In this document: piece by piece, positions 8,917 through 18,800 of the stretch
How the letters are laid out: each line of letters begins with the position of its first letter
Position numbering within the stretch: the first letter of the stretch is position 1
Position numbers and translations under genes: made by a program
Assembly: GCA_017619335.1 (NCBI GenBank)
Contig: JAFZSP010000067.1
Coordinates: 1-64,000 of the forward strand
Source of the DNA: Bacteroidaceae bacterium
GTDB taxonomy: Bacteria > Bacteroidota > Bacteroidia > Bacteroidales > Bacteroidaceae
Length of the DNA stretch: 64,000 nucleotides
Direction: 5' to 3'
Notes under the pieces: model-generated
Told to the model about the DNA's origin: nothing
What the model saw: the letters and a program-made list of their open reading frames with translations, nothing else
Database searches by the model: none

Positions 8917-8945
8917 CAAAAGTACGAAAAACTTTAAACTTTCAA
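8917..8945 (-). promoter_or_regulatory. Promoter of the putA-like gene
   Basis: The minus strand carries TACTTTTG (8924-8917) with a weaker TTGA (8945-8942) at -33 spacing. Initiation falls about 25 bases upstream of the ATG at 8883. Confidence 0.7.
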
Positions 8946-9030
8946 CCTTAATTCTTTATTTTTTCCTTTGGAAAGGGGTAATAATGGTCATTTTTTAGGG
9001 TAGAATTGCATTTTTCACTTCACACTAAAC

Positions 9031-9059
9031 CCTAAACTCTAAACTTTTCCCTACCTTTG
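9031..9059 (+). promoter_or_regulatory. Promoter cassette of the glycan-modification cluster
   Basis: This 29-base block of TAAACTCT-like heptads ends in the -7 box TACCTTTG (9052-9059). The same 29 bases occur without a mismatch at 56697-56725 upstream of the radical SAM gene. Initiation near 9066 excludes the in-frame GTG at 9059 as the start of the downstream gene. Confidence 0.8.
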
Positions 9060-9079
9060 TGCCCAAATTCAACAAAAAG

Positions 9080-10141
9080 ATGAGCCGAGAACGACTGCAA
9101 TGGCTGGATGCCCTCCGTGGATTCACGATGATGATGGTGGTGACGAACCATGTTTATGGTTTGTCCTTTGACACCAACACCAAGTATTCCATGTTCATGT
9201 CCTTGTGCCTGCTGTTCCGTATGCCGCTGTTCTTCTTCATCAGCGGTTTCTTGGCCTACAAGGCCTCATTCACGTGGGATGGTCCCAACACAGGAGCGCT
9301 GGTGATGAAGAAGATTCGCGTGCAGATCATTCCCACGCTGGTCTTTATGACAGCCGACATTGCGCTGTGTGGCAAGCCTTTCTGGCAGATGATGGAGACA
9401 GCCTGGACCAACAGCATGAAGACGGGCTTCTGGTTCACCCTCGTCCTGCTCCAGATGTTCCTGATTTATTACACCATCTGCTTTGTGGCGGCAAAATTGA
9501 AATCAGGGAGAGAGTCCTCCATAACCACAGTGCTCCTCATCATCGCCTGGGCGGTGTCCCTCTTTGGCTTTGCCACGCTTTACATGCCTGGCATTTTCCG
9601 CTGGTACAAGGCCGACTGGGCACAGTGGACCAGCTTCACAGAGACAGCCCGTTACATGCAGTTCTTCCTCCTTGGCAACCTCTGCAGCCGTCACTGGGAT
9701 CGTGTGCAGCGCCTGCTGGAAGCTCCCTGGTTTTTCCCGCTGATGATCGCGGTGGCCTTCCTCGGAGCGGGTGATTACCTGCGCTGGCACAATCTGCGAT
9801 TGTACTGGGCCAACCTGCCTCGGACGCTGGCGATGTATGCGCTGGTGATGATTACGGTGGCCTTCTTCAGACATTATAAAGAATGGTTCGCGCGCGAAAC
9901 GCGTGTGGGGGCTGCCCTCCAGTATGTGGGTGTTCGCACGTTGGATGTGTATCTGATACATTTCTTCTTCTTGCCCAAGCTGCCCACCTTTGGCGCCTGG
10001 TTCCAGGCCAATCCCCACAACTTCATGCTGGAGGGCACAGTGGCATTTCTCCTTGCGGTCTTGGTGGTGGCATTCTCACTGCTGACCAGCCACGTGCTGC
10101 GCGTCAGTCCCTTCTTGAAAAAATGGCTCTTCGGACGATGA
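9080..10141 (+). CDS. Membrane acyltransferase (acyltransferase 3 family)
   Basis: The N-terminus WLDALRGFTMMMVVTNH matches the LDxLRGxA...H signature of integral-membrane acyltransferases that add acetyl or other acyl groups to sugars. About ten hydrophobic segments cover the 353 residues. I use the ATG at 9080 because the promoter places initiation near 9066. The stop overlaps the start of the licD-like gene (ATGA), and a second acyltransferase follows, so it belongs to a cluster that probably decorates a surface glycan or lipid. The acyl donor and acceptor cannot be read from the sequence. Confidence 0.85.
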   Translation: MSRERLQWLDALRGFTMMMVVTNHVYGLSFDTNTKYSMFMSLCLLFRMPLFFFISGFLAYKASFTWDGPNTGALVMKKIRVQIIPTLVFMTADIALCGKPFWQMMETAWTNSMKTGFWFTLVLLQMFLIYYTICFVAAKLKSGRESSITTVLLIIAWAVSLFGFATLYMPGIFRWYKADWAQWTSFTETARYMQFFLLGNLCSRHWDRVQRLLEAPWFFPLMIAVAFLGAGDYLRWHNLRLYWANLPRTLAMYALVMITVAFFRHYKEWFARETRVGAALQYVGVRTLDVYLIHFFFLPKLPTFGAWFQANPHNFMLEGTVAFLLAVLVVAFSLLTSHVLRVSPFLKKWLFGR

Positions 10142-10950
10142 TAGATGCTGCTCTTCAACAACAACTGCGGGAGCGTTTCAACCCCGATGGCTCTCCGCTA
10201 CGTCGCCAACAGCTGAGACTGCTGGAGATGCTCGTGTGGTTGGACGATGTCTGCCGTCGCCATCGGATTCCCTACTGGTTGGGCTCTGGCACCCTCATCG
10301 GTGCCATGCGGCACGGAGGCTTCATTCCCTGGGACGATGATGTGGATGTGGAGCTGCTCAGACGGGATTACCTGCGCCTACTGCAAGTGCTGCCCCGTGA
10401 GTGTCAGGGGACAGACTTTGTCCTCCAGACCCACGAAACAGACCCTGGTTACTTCTTCACCTTTGCCAAGCTCAGAGACCGCCGTACCCGCCTCGCCGAG
10501 CCACATGCCTACGACCGCATCTTCACTCATCAGGGCCTCTTCCTGGACCTCTTCTATCTGGAACACATGCCTGCGCCCCTGCACTGGCTATCCAACCGTG
10601 CCGCAGGCCGCTCCTACAAAGTCATGAAGGACCCAGAGTTCAACAACCAGCAGTGCCTGCGCAAGACCAGCTCCATCCACGAGTGGAACGAGCGGGTGAC
10701 GTTCCCCCTGCTGCGCGCCCTCTCTGCTTTTGGTTCCAAGGATGTCCTGCACTATGGCCCAGGCATTCCTTTCGAGAGCACACGCCTGCTCAGTGACCTG
10801 CTGCCCTGCAGTGAAGTCACTTTTGAGGGACATCGTTTCCTGGCACCTCGTAATCCCGATGCCTACCTGCGCCGCATCTATGGAGACTGGACCCGCCTAC
10901 CCGACCTGCGCAAAATCACTGTTCACACCGCAAAACTGGAATGGTTGTAG
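10138..10950 (+). CDS. LicD family phosphotransferase
   Basis: LicD proteins transfer phosphocholine or a related phospho-group onto surface glycans using a nucleotidyltransferase-like fold. This 270-residue protein carries the core motif YWLGSGTLIGAMRHGG followed by FIPWDDDVDVE, whose aspartates (66, 67, 68, 70) should bind metal, and ends with the DxYLRRxYGDW pattern typical of the family. The ATG at 10138 overlaps the upstream stop (ATGA), indicating translational coupling; an ATG five codons earlier is possible. No choline kinase or cytidylyltransferase genes lie nearby, so the transferred group is uncertain. Confidence 0.88.
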   Translation: MIDAALQQQLRERFNPDGSPLRRQQLRLLEMLVWLDDVCRRHRIPYWLGSGTLIGAMRHGGFIPWDDDVDVELLRRDYLRLLQVLPRECQGTDFVLQTHETDPGYFFTFAKLRDRRTRLAEPHAYDRIFTHQGLFLDLFYLEHMPAPLHWLSNRAAGRSYKVMKDPEFNNQQCLRKTSSIHEWNERVTFPLLRALSAFGSKDVLHYGPGIPFESTRLLSDLLPCSEVTFEGHRFLAPRNPDAYLRRIYGDWTRLPDLRKITVHTAKLEWL

Positions 10951-10952
10951 AG

Positions 10953-12059
10953 ATGACAAAACAGAGAATGACTTGGGCCGACGCCGCTCGCGGTGCCGCC
11001 ATCCTGCTCGTGCTCATCGGCCATTCCTGCCCACCGCCCTACACCACCGCCTTCATCTATGCCTTCCACATGCCGCTCTTCTTCATCCTCTCTGGACTAT
11101 TCCTGCAGTTGGACGCTCCCCTGAAGACGCTCTGGTGGAAGAAAGTGCGCACGCTGCTGGTTCCCTTCGTCATCTATAACCTGGTGCTCCTCTGCTCGGA
11201 CTGGTGCATCGTCGCCCTCTCGCCCAATCAGCACACGCCTGTTGATATCCCAGCCCGCCTCTTGGGCACGCTGACAGGCTGGCGCAGCGGCTCGTGGAGC
11301 AGTTCGCTGTGGTTCCTGCCTGCATTGTTCACAGCGCAGTGGCTGGTTATTGGCTGTCACAAGCTTGGACAACGCCTGGGCGAACACAGTTCCACAATCA
11401 CAGTGGCCCTGTGGGTGCTGCTGTCTGTGGTGGGTGTGGCCTATTGCCTCTGGGTGGGCACGGCCCTTCCGATGTGCCTGGATGCAGCCCTCGTGGCCAC
11501 TGGCTTCCTGCTGATGGGCCGTCAATGGCTGCATCGCGGGCTCTCGGGCTATGCTGGCTGGTACTGGGTGGTCACAGCCATCGTCTTTGCGGTCTCTGCC
11601 ATTGACAATTTCCACTCCCTCGGAGGCGGTGACCATCACGTGGATATGTCCACAGACACGCTGGGTCATCCCTTCCAGTTCTACATCGCTGCTGCCGCAG
11701 GCTCCATGCTCCTCATCCGCTGCTGCCAGTTGCTCCAGGAATCCGATGCGCCACTCGGCCCACAAGGACGCTTAATCCGTCAAAAACTCTCACCCCTCAA
11801 CTTTCCACTCTCCACGCTCAACGCTTTCCTCCAGTGGGCTGGCCGAAACTCCCTGGCCATCTACTGCCTGCATCGCATCCCCATGAACTTGGGCATCGCT
11901 TTCACCAACCTCGTTCCCTGGCTCAATGAACCCACGGCCGCCTCCCAAGCCACCCGTTCGCTCCTCCTCGTTCTCTTTACTCTTCTGCTCCTTCTCCCCG
12001 CCGTCCTCATCGTCAACCGCTGGTTCCCCTGGACACTGGGCAGAAAAGCCAGTTCATAA
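10953..12059 (+). CDS. Second membrane acyltransferase (acyltransferase 3 family)
   Basis: The N-terminal TWADAARGAAILLVLIGHS and AFHMPLFFILSGLF match membrane acyltransferases that acetylate surface sugars. The protein has about 368 residues and about ten membrane segments. The ATG at 10953 lies two bases after the licD-like stop; an ATG at 10941 overlapping that gene is an alternative. Near the C-terminus a loop, QKLSPLNFPLSTLNAF (11781-11822), is encoded by a CAACTCT-type low-complexity repeat that elsewhere in the window is intergenic. It shares the cluster with a first acyltransferase of the same family, suggesting two different acylation positions or partners. Confidence 0.85.
   Translation: MTKQRMTWADAARGAAILLVLIGHSCPPPYTTAFIYAFHMPLFFILSGLFLQLDAPLKTLWWKKVRTLLVPFVIYNLVLLCSDWCIVALSPNQHTPVDIPARLLGTLTGWRSGSWSSSLWFLPALFTAQWLVIGCHKLGQRLGEHSSTITVALWVLLSVVGVAYCLWVGTALPMCLDAALVATGFLLMGRQWLHRGLSGYAGWYWVVTAIVFAVSAIDNFHSLGGGDHHVDMSTDTLGHPFQFYIAAAAGSMLLIRCCQLLQESDAPLGPQGRLIRQKLSPLNFPLSTLNAFLQWAGRNSLAIYCLHRIPMNLGIAFTNLVPWLNEPTAASQATRSLLLVLFTLLLLLPAVLIVNRWFPWTLGRKASS
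11781..11822 (+). repeat. CAACTYT-type low-complexity repeat inside coding sequence
   Basis: A pyrimidine-rich run with CTCAAC-like units, similar to runs at 47330 and 53890, is read in frame as a Leu/Pro/Ser/Asn loop of the second acyltransferase. It falls between predicted membrane segments. Confidence 0.5.
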
Positions 12060-12072
12060 TTCATAATCCATC

Positions 12073-13095
12073 ATGCTTCCATCCCTCATCGACGTTCCCG
12101 TCCTCATTCTTTTCTTCAATCGCCCCAAGCAACTCTCCCAAGTCTTTGAGCAAGTGCGCGTGGCGCGTCCATCACGCCTGTTCCTTTATCAGGACGGCCC
12201 CCGTGGCGAGCGCGATATGCCTGGCATCTTAGCATGCCGGAAGGTCGTGGAGGAGATAGACTGGGACTGCCAGGTGGAACGCATGTATCAGGAGCGCAAC
12301 TACGGCTGTGACCCCTCGGAATACATCTCCCAGAAGTGGGCCTTCTCGCGGGTGGAGAAGTGTATCGTGCTGGAGGACGACGACGTTCCAGACCCCACCT
12401 TCTTCCGCTTCTGCAAGGAACTGCTGGACCGCTATGAGTACGACACACGCGTGACCATGATCTCTGGTTTCAACCACGAGGAGCACACCCCTGATGTGGG
12501 GGACGCCAGCTACTTCTTCACTTCCAATCACAGCATCTGGGGCTGGGCCAGCTGGCGACGCGTCATCGACCAATGGGACGAGCACTATGCCTTCCTCGAC
12601 GACCCCGTGCAGCTCCAGCAGATGGAGAACCTCATCCGCCAGCGGGGCTTCCGTGACGACTTCCTGCTCACCTGCCGACGCCATCGTGAGCTGGGGAAGG
12701 CCTTCTATGAGACCATCTCGGAATCCTGCATGCGCCTGAACAACGGCCTGGCCATCGTACCCCGTGACAACCTCATCAACAACCTGGGCGTCACCACAGA
12801 CAGCACCCACTTCGCAGGCACCACCGCCACGCTGCCTCGTGGCTACCGCCGCATCTTCACCATGGGCCGTCATCCCATGCAGTTTCCCCTCCAACACCCG
12901 CCGCACGTGATGGAACACGTGGCCTTCAAGGAGCGCGTCTATCGCATCATGGCCTGGAACCACCCGGGCATCAAAATCGCCCGTTCCATCGAGGAACTTT
13001 GGCTGAATCTGCGTCACGGAGAGTTCTCCACCATCTTCTCGGCCATCCGCCGTCGCCTGCATAAATGGATCCATCCAGCACAGACCATTCACTGA
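12073..13095 (+). CDS. Glycosyltransferase (GT-A fold, family 2-like)
   Basis: The 340-residue protein begins VPVLILFFNRPKQLSQVFEQV, typical of GT-A glycosyltransferases that read a nucleotide sugar, and carries CIVLEDDDVPDPTFF around residue 100, where the acidic cluster is the probable metal-binding DxD equivalent. The central IWGWASWRRV is characteristic of a subgroup often annotated as hemolysin-related glycosyltransferase. It follows the acyltransferase by 13 bases across a short ATTCATAATTCATAAT-type spacer and is probably in the same operon. It would add a sugar that the neighbouring enzymes then modify; donor and acceptor are unknown. Confidence 0.8.
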   Translation: MLPSLIDVPVLILFFNRPKQLSQVFEQVRVARPSRLFLYQDGPRGERDMPGILACRKVVEEIDWDCQVERMYQERNYGCDPSEYISQKWAFSRVEKCIVLEDDDVPDPTFFRFCKELLDRYEYDTRVTMISGFNHEEHTPDVGDASYFFTSNHSIWGWASWRRVIDQWDEHYAFLDDPVQLQQMENLIRQRGFRDDFLLTCRRHRELGKAFYETISESCMRLNNGLAIVPRDNLINNLGVTTDSTHFAGTTATLPRGYRRIFTMGRHPMQFPLQHPPHVMEHVAFKERVYRIMAWNHPGIKIARSIEELWLNLRHGEFSTIFSAIRRRLHKWIHPAQTIH

Positions 13096-13134
13096 GAAAA
13101 ATCAAGGACACCAGACCATCAGAACTCATCACAC

Positions 13135-14373
13135 ATGAACAGCGTTAAGAAACAACCATTCCCGTCCATTGTCTTGGCACTCTGCGTCTTCTCCAGCCTG
13201 CTGTGTCCCATGAATGTGGCAGGACAGGAGCAGGATTCCAGTCTGGGCACCACCATCATGAAGCATCTGCAACAGGTGCAGCAGTACCTGGATTCTTCTG
13301 CCCAGCGGGCAGTGGATCCCCTTTACATTGAGGTGCCCGTGAAGCCCTGGAGGGTGATTGCCCGTTACAAGGAGAACGTTGTGGATGTGGATTACAGCAA
13401 CACATTTGCTGTGCCACAGAACAATGCGAGCGCTGACTGGAGCCTGCGTTTCGATCCGCCAACGGCAGCTTCTATCGGGTTCTGGGTGGGCTACCGCGGC
13501 ACTGGCGTGTCCTTCTCCAAGGCGCTGGCCAAGAATGCCGGACGCTATTTCTCCATCAGCTCCACTGGCGCCAAGTATGGCTTCAACTTCAGGCTGAGGC
13601 GCTTCAGCACAAGTGCAGTGAATCTGACTGCCACCAACTACAAAAACGGCGAGGTGGTGCAGGAATCACAAATCGATGGCGATATGCCATCGCCCGTGTG
13701 GATCCGCTCTACCTATCTCAACGGATATTACGTCTTCAACGGGCGCCGTTACTCACAGGCAGCGGCCTACAGCCAGTCTGTCATCCAGCGCCGCTCAGCA
13801 GGATCATTCCTCGTCGGTGCCACCTGGTTCCAGTCGTCATTTGACTACTCGGATATCGACAACACCATCTTCATGCTGCTGGGAAACAACGTGGGACGCA
13901 TCAAGGTCAGACAGGGCAACCTCGGCCTCGGCTACGGCTACAACTGGGTGCCATTCAGAGGCTTCGTCCTCAACGTCATGGCGATGCCCACATTCAGCAT
14001 CTACAACCGCGTGAAGGTGTACAAATATGACTTCAACTACGTCATACCAGTGTCCCGTGACACTGAAGACGACTTCGGAGAATGGAACCCGGAGACCAAA
14101 ACCTGGGCCAACGGGAAGACACACAAGCCCCTGCCCATCACAGAGGAAGAGTCTGATTATCCCACAGATATTGACTATTGGGAAGCGGGCTCCGAGACCG
14201 TCTATAGCGCGTTGCAGTTCAACTTGGACCTGCGAATCGGCATCGCCTACAACTGGAGCCGTTATTTCATCGGCTTACAGGCTCAGTACAACAATTTCTC
14301 CTATAAGAAAGACCAGTGCAAGGTCACAATCGCCGATGCATACGCACGCCTCTCATTGGGCATAAGGCTGTAA
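13135..14373 (+). CDS. DUF4421 family outer-membrane barrel-like protein
   Basis: The 412-residue product has a signal peptide ending near NVAGQ and then alternating hydrophobic/aromatic strands (for example YFSISSTGAKYGFNFRLRRF, NLGLGYGYNWV), finishing with LRLSLGIRL-type terminal strands as in outer-membrane beta barrels. The pattern PLYIEVPVKPWRVIARYKEN near residue 65 matches what I recall of DUF4421 proteins of Bacteroidetes. The function of the family is not established. Its place after a glycosyltransferase suggests a role at the outer membrane linked to the glycan made by this cluster. Confidence 0.75.
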   Translation: MNSVKKQPFPSIVLALCVFSSLLCPMNVAGQEQDSSLGTTIMKHLQQVQQYLDSSAQRAVDPLYIEVPVKPWRVIARYKENVVDVDYSNTFAVPQNNASADWSLRFDPPTAASIGFWVGYRGTGVSFSKALAKNAGRYFSISSTGAKYGFNFRLRRFSTSAVNLTATNYKNGEVVQESQIDGDMPSPVWIRSTYLNGYYVFNGRRYSQAAAYSQSVIQRRSAGSFLVGATWFQSSFDYSDIDNTIFMLLGNNVGRIKVRQGNLGLGYGYNWVPFRGFVLNVMAMPTFSIYNRVKVYKYDFNYVIPVSRDTEDDFGEWNPETKTWANGKTHKPLPITEEESDYPTDIDYWEAGSETVYSALQFNLDLRIGIAYNWSRYFIGLQAQYNNFSYKKDQCKVTIADAYARLSLGIRL

Positions 14374-14420
14374 TGGCAGGAAGATAATGAAATCGTAGTT
14401 CTAAAAGAAATTTAACAAGC

Positions 14421-15695
14421 ATGGATAATGTCAACAAACAAGTTAATAGTCCTTGGATGAGTAAGTTAATACTCGGCATTCTGGGTACTTCCATCGGTGT
14501 GGGTCTGACCTTTTTCGTGAACAACAGGGTGGAGAACAGCCATCAGAGATCAGCACAGCACGAGACTGCCATTATGGCAGTGTGCGACATCGATGAGATA
14601 GTGCAAGGTCTCAAGGAAGAGATGCATCTGGAGGACAGTCTGTTCAAGGTGGCCATGTATGTATCCAACCATCAGGAACTCATCGGTTCGCTGTCGAGTG
14701 ACACGCTGGCAATGGCGTTTGAGTATCTGTATGACGATCCCATGGTGGTGAAAGAATGGACAGCAGACACGAAGGAGAACGCATTCAACAGCGGTATCGA
14801 TGCTCGCATGAATCTGGGCAACAACCAGTTCTACGGCAATGTACAGTCGTGCTACTACGTGCGCCGCTCCCTGAAGAAAGTGATGGAGGAAGCACCCATT
14901 TTCTGCCGCCCAGTCAGTACAGAGATGTACGAGAACCTGCTGCATCAATTGAAACCCACCGACATCGACTATGACGGCGTACCTTTCCCAGATTCCCAGC
15001 GATGGGTGATGAAACAGGTGTTCGCACAGAAATCGACAACGCTCTATATCAAGCGTTATTTCCCTCGAAGAACAGCCTATGAGGATGCTATCATTAAATT
15101 GGAACGACTGAACAGTGAGAATAAATTACTGATGGACATTTCTGACGAAGAAATAGAAGCATATATCAAGAAGAATTCGAATCATAGCTCGCCTCAGGCT
15201 ATAGCCGACCTACTATTGGGTACATGGGAATTGAATAACAACGACTGCAAGAACACCTATGTATTTTATGAGAACAACGTCTTTGATAATACTTACGAGA
15301 TGGAGATTGAAATGCAGATTCAAATAGAGGACGAGCAGCAAGAAGTCTTCGTACTTGTCCCAACGACCTACAGTGTGAAAGGACGATGGGAGCTGAGCGG
15401 CGACACGCTGACGATGGACTGGGATTACAGTAGAGCAGAGATACTCTCGTTTGATCTCGACACGAGCAGTTTCCCACAAGCAATCTTGGAACGTGATAAA
15501 GACAGCATAGAGAGCAGGATAAATGAGGCAAAGGAATTCTGCCTGGAACAGTTCAGGCAGGAAACCCTGAAAGAAAATTATGTTGTCTCGTTTGACAAGA
15601 GCGCCAACACGATGGTATGGACCTCAGAAGAAACAACCCCTGCAGGCAACAAACAGACGACCACCATCCATCTATACAGGAAACCGGACATCTGA
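14421..15695 (+). CDS. Membrane-anchored protein of unknown function
   Basis: I do not recognise this 424-residue protein. A single N-terminal membrane segment (LILGILGTSIGVGLTFFV, about residues 14-31) is followed by a large soluble domain with a helical first half and, from about residue 260, a strand-rich domain beginning LLLGTWELNNNDCKNTYVFYEN. That second part resembles lipocalin-like ligand or lipid sensing domains that start with GxW, but this is weak. It is the last gene of the plus-strand cluster, 47 bases after the DUF4421 gene. Codon use looks slightly more AT-rich in its second half than in its neighbours. Confidence 0.7.
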   Translation: MDNVNKQVNSPWMSKLILGILGTSIGVGLTFFVNNRVENSHQRSAQHETAIMAVCDIDEIVQGLKEEMHLEDSLFKVAMYVSNHQELIGSLSSDTLAMAFEYLYDDPMVVKEWTADTKENAFNSGIDARMNLGNNQFYGNVQSCYYVRRSLKKVMEEAPIFCRPVSTEMYENLLHQLKPTDIDYDGVPFPDSQRWVMKQVFAQKSTTLYIKRYFPRRTAYEDAIIKLERLNSENKLLMDISDEEIEAYIKKNSNHSSPQAIADLLLGTWELNNNDCKNTYVFYENNVFDNTYEMEIEMQIQIEDEQQEVFVLVPTTYSVKGRWELSGDTLTMDWDYSRAEILSFDLDTSSFPQAILERDKDSIESRINEAKEFCLEQFRQETLKENYVVSFDKSANTMVWTSEETTPAGNKQTTTIHLYRKPDI

Positions 15696-15740
15696 CATTA
15701 CCGACTTTTCACTTTCTGCATTTCACCAAATGTCAGATGT
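15688..15740 (+). terminator. Inverted repeat overlapping the stop codon, possible terminator
   Basis: ACATCTGACATT (15688-15699) and AATGTCAGATGT (15729-15740) form a 12-base perfect inverted repeat with a 29-base loop. The left arm contains the TGA stop of the preceding gene. No T tract follows, so intrinsic termination is uncertain. Confidence 0.45.
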
Positions 15741-15870
15741 CAGAACGTCGAACGGGCTCTTTCTTATGGACGAAAACGGCGCAGCGTCCAGTCGAAAAGC
15801 ACTTTGCGGCCAGACGAAGTGGCCAATTCGTCCAGACGCAAAGCCCCCAGCAACGGTTTCAAACACAAAT

Positions 15871-18800
15871 CTAACAATCAGTACTCATCCTCGTTGAATG
15901 GAGCAGCGAGCGCAGGGCTGCGGGAACAGGGTGGTTGCAGTCCTGACTCTCCACTTCTTGCAGGAACTTCATTCCTCGCTCTGAGTGCTTGTTGGCATCC
16001 GGGCCTCCCGCCTGTGCCAACCCCAGGTGCCCCAGAGCCATCATCAGCTGGCAGTGAATGGTGTTCTTCTGCTGGAGATCGCCGTCCCAGATGAGGAGGT
16101 CGGGCAGGGAGACAGCGAAATAGTCCATGCGGACCTGGTCAAAGATGTGCTTCTCGCCATAGTTCAGAAGCTTGTAACAGAGGCTGTTGGCAGATGCATC
16201 CTCGCCCAGCTTCCGATAGGCCAGCGCGGCATAGAAGATCTTGTCGGGTTTGGCATCGTTGTAATACATGGCGGCAGCAGGCTCTGTGGGGCCGATGGTG
16301 GCGCGCTCATAGCAGGCTCGGGCCTCTGCTGCGTCTCCTTTCCGCTCATGAGCCAGGCCGAGGAGGAAGTAGAAGTCATTCTCCTGGGCACCGTAGAGCT
16401 TGCCCTCGCCCAAGTGGTGGGGATACTCTAAACACTGATTCAGGAGGCGAATGGCCTCGTCTATGGAAGCTGTTCTTTCTGGATTATCTAAACTATATAG
16501 ATTATCTATACTTCCCAGGATTTTCTTTGCCAGCTCCACACGGCAGATTTGGTACTGTGCAGGCACTTTGCCCTCGCCGCCTTCCCAGGGATGGAACTGG
16601 TGGGCATCCAACTTTTGCATAGCTTCCTCATAACGCCCCACCTGGTTCAGCAACGTGATTTCCTCCAGCACGAGGTCATCACGCAGTGCAATCAGTTGCG
16701 GGTATTTCTGCAGAAAGGCGAGACGTTCTGCATGAGGACGTTGCGTGACCTTGTAGAGCTGGTCCAGCTCCATGAGGATGCGGGCATCGGTCTCGTCCAA
16801 GTGGAAGGCGCGCTCCATCAGCTGCACGGCTTTCTCCTTCAACCCCTGTTTGTTGTAGGCTGCCAGTGCCAGACAGCGCCAGACGGTGGGGAACTGCGGG
16901 TCACGCTCGGCAGAACATTCCCAATTTTGGATGGCCAGATCATACTGGCGTTTATCATAGTACAGGCAGCCGAGATAGAACGGGGCTCGTGCATCCCGTT
17001 CGTTGAACGTTAAGGCAGATTGCAGTATGCAGATGTCTTCCAGGCGATTGGGGAAGCAGCAGGTGGGGTCGGCCTGGGCAGCCTTCTGCAACCACTCCCC
17101 GGCCTGACTGGCTGGCAAAGTACTGGCAAGAAAATAATAGGTAAGTGGCGATGCTTCCACCCCAGGCTTGAGGGCCAGCATTAGAACCTGTCGGGCCTCT
17201 TCACGCAATCCTGCCTGCAGATAGTCCAGTGCCGTCTCGTGGTAGTTCCTCACGGAACCGTTCATGAGGGTGGTCAAGTGTTCTAACGGCTTCTGACTGC
17301 CTGTGAGCAGGTGCTCCTCCACCAAGCAGACGTAATTGAAGGGGTCTATCCTGTAACTCTCCTGAATCCACGCCAGCGCCTCTTCCTTGCGCGCCAATTT
17401 GCGCAGCACGGTGGCTTTCATGGCTCGTGCCTTGTGGTTGTGGGTGTTGCTGATGAGGCAGCGTTCCAGTTCGTCCAGTGCATCCTCATATCGCTCTTCT
17501 GCGATGCTGATGCAAGCAGCCTCGAAGTAACCGGCATCGGCCCACGCCTTGTTCCAGGTGGCTTTCCAGAAAAGCTCATACGCTTCGCGGATTCTATTCT
17601 GGTATTTCAGCGCCAGCGCCAGGTGGAAGATGGGTTCGCCGTCGTAGGGATTGGGATTGCGTTTCTGCCAGACTCGCACAGCACGGCGCAGGTAGTGCTC
17701 GGCCTTGTTAAAGCGTCCGCGACGCAGGAACCACAGCCCCATCTGGTTCAGACAGCGTACATCGTTGGGGTCACGGCGCAAGGCTTCCTCATAATAGTCC
17801 AGGGCCGACCAGGTGGCATGACGGTATTGTTCCAGATGCAGTCCCGTAAGGTACAGCTGGTCCAACGTTTTACACTCCACGGGCGGCAGGGCAGCCTCGG
17901 CACTGTCGGGAATCGGGCGCACCTCATCGGGTTCCGCGTGCCACTGGAGGACGCTGCGTTCGCCATAGGAGAAGGTTTGGAGGATGTTGAAGGTGAGTTT
18001 CTCAAGCGATGCCTTCGGACAGGCCACCGTCTCGGTGAGCACCTCCTCGGGCGACAATGTCAGCACCTTGTCATAATAAACTGTACCTTCATCACTTTTC
18101 AGAATCATACGCACCTCCTGCTTGGAAGTAGCCAAGACCTTAAAGCGAATGCTCTCTTCCACTGCCTCAATATTGAAGATGAAATCCTTGGAGGCCTGCT
18201 TGACGATGCCCAACTCACGATAGGGCATGAAATACTGCGTGAACTGCTTCTCCTCGTAGGGCATCAGCCACGTGAAGTCCGGCTGGTTCTCTGTATAGAT
18301 GCCTGCCATCAGTTCTATGTAGGGTCGGAAACCTGAGGGGGCTTCATCTGTAAGATTCCTGTCCCACGCCCTGCCGAAGTCGCCGTTGCCCCACGTCCAC
18401 TGCTTCTTGCCGGGCGAGAAGTGGTGACTGGCCACGTGAAGCATACCGCCCTGTGTGTCATTCTCATAGCCGCCTTCGAAGTCGTATTTGGAGTTCACGG
18501 CCATGTAACTGGTGGGCACCTTGATATTCTTGTAGTTTGAGATATCCACACCTGCGCTGTAGTCCATCTTGTAGTACGTTCCTGTGGCGATGGGGAAGGA
18601 GGAGACGGCACGCTTCCCGTGGTCAAAGACGGCATTCACATCGGGTGGGAACACACTCTGGTAGGCATCGTTCACCTCCACGGCGGGGTTGGCCCACCAG
18701 AGGAAGGTCTGCGGAAGGGGCGTGCGGTTGCTCAGTCGCCCGCGGATTTCCAGGTAGGCACAGCCGGGACGCAGGGTGAAGCCCACGAGACCCTTCTGAT

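Noticed and set aside
10941-10952. ATG at 10941 for the second acyltransferase
   Set aside because: The ATG at 10953 avoids overlap with the licD-like gene and still includes the full domain; both remain possible, so this is a preference only.
12229-13092. A 287-residue antisense frame opposite the glycosyltransferase
   Set aside because: The plus-strand gene has clear family motifs and the antisense frame has none.
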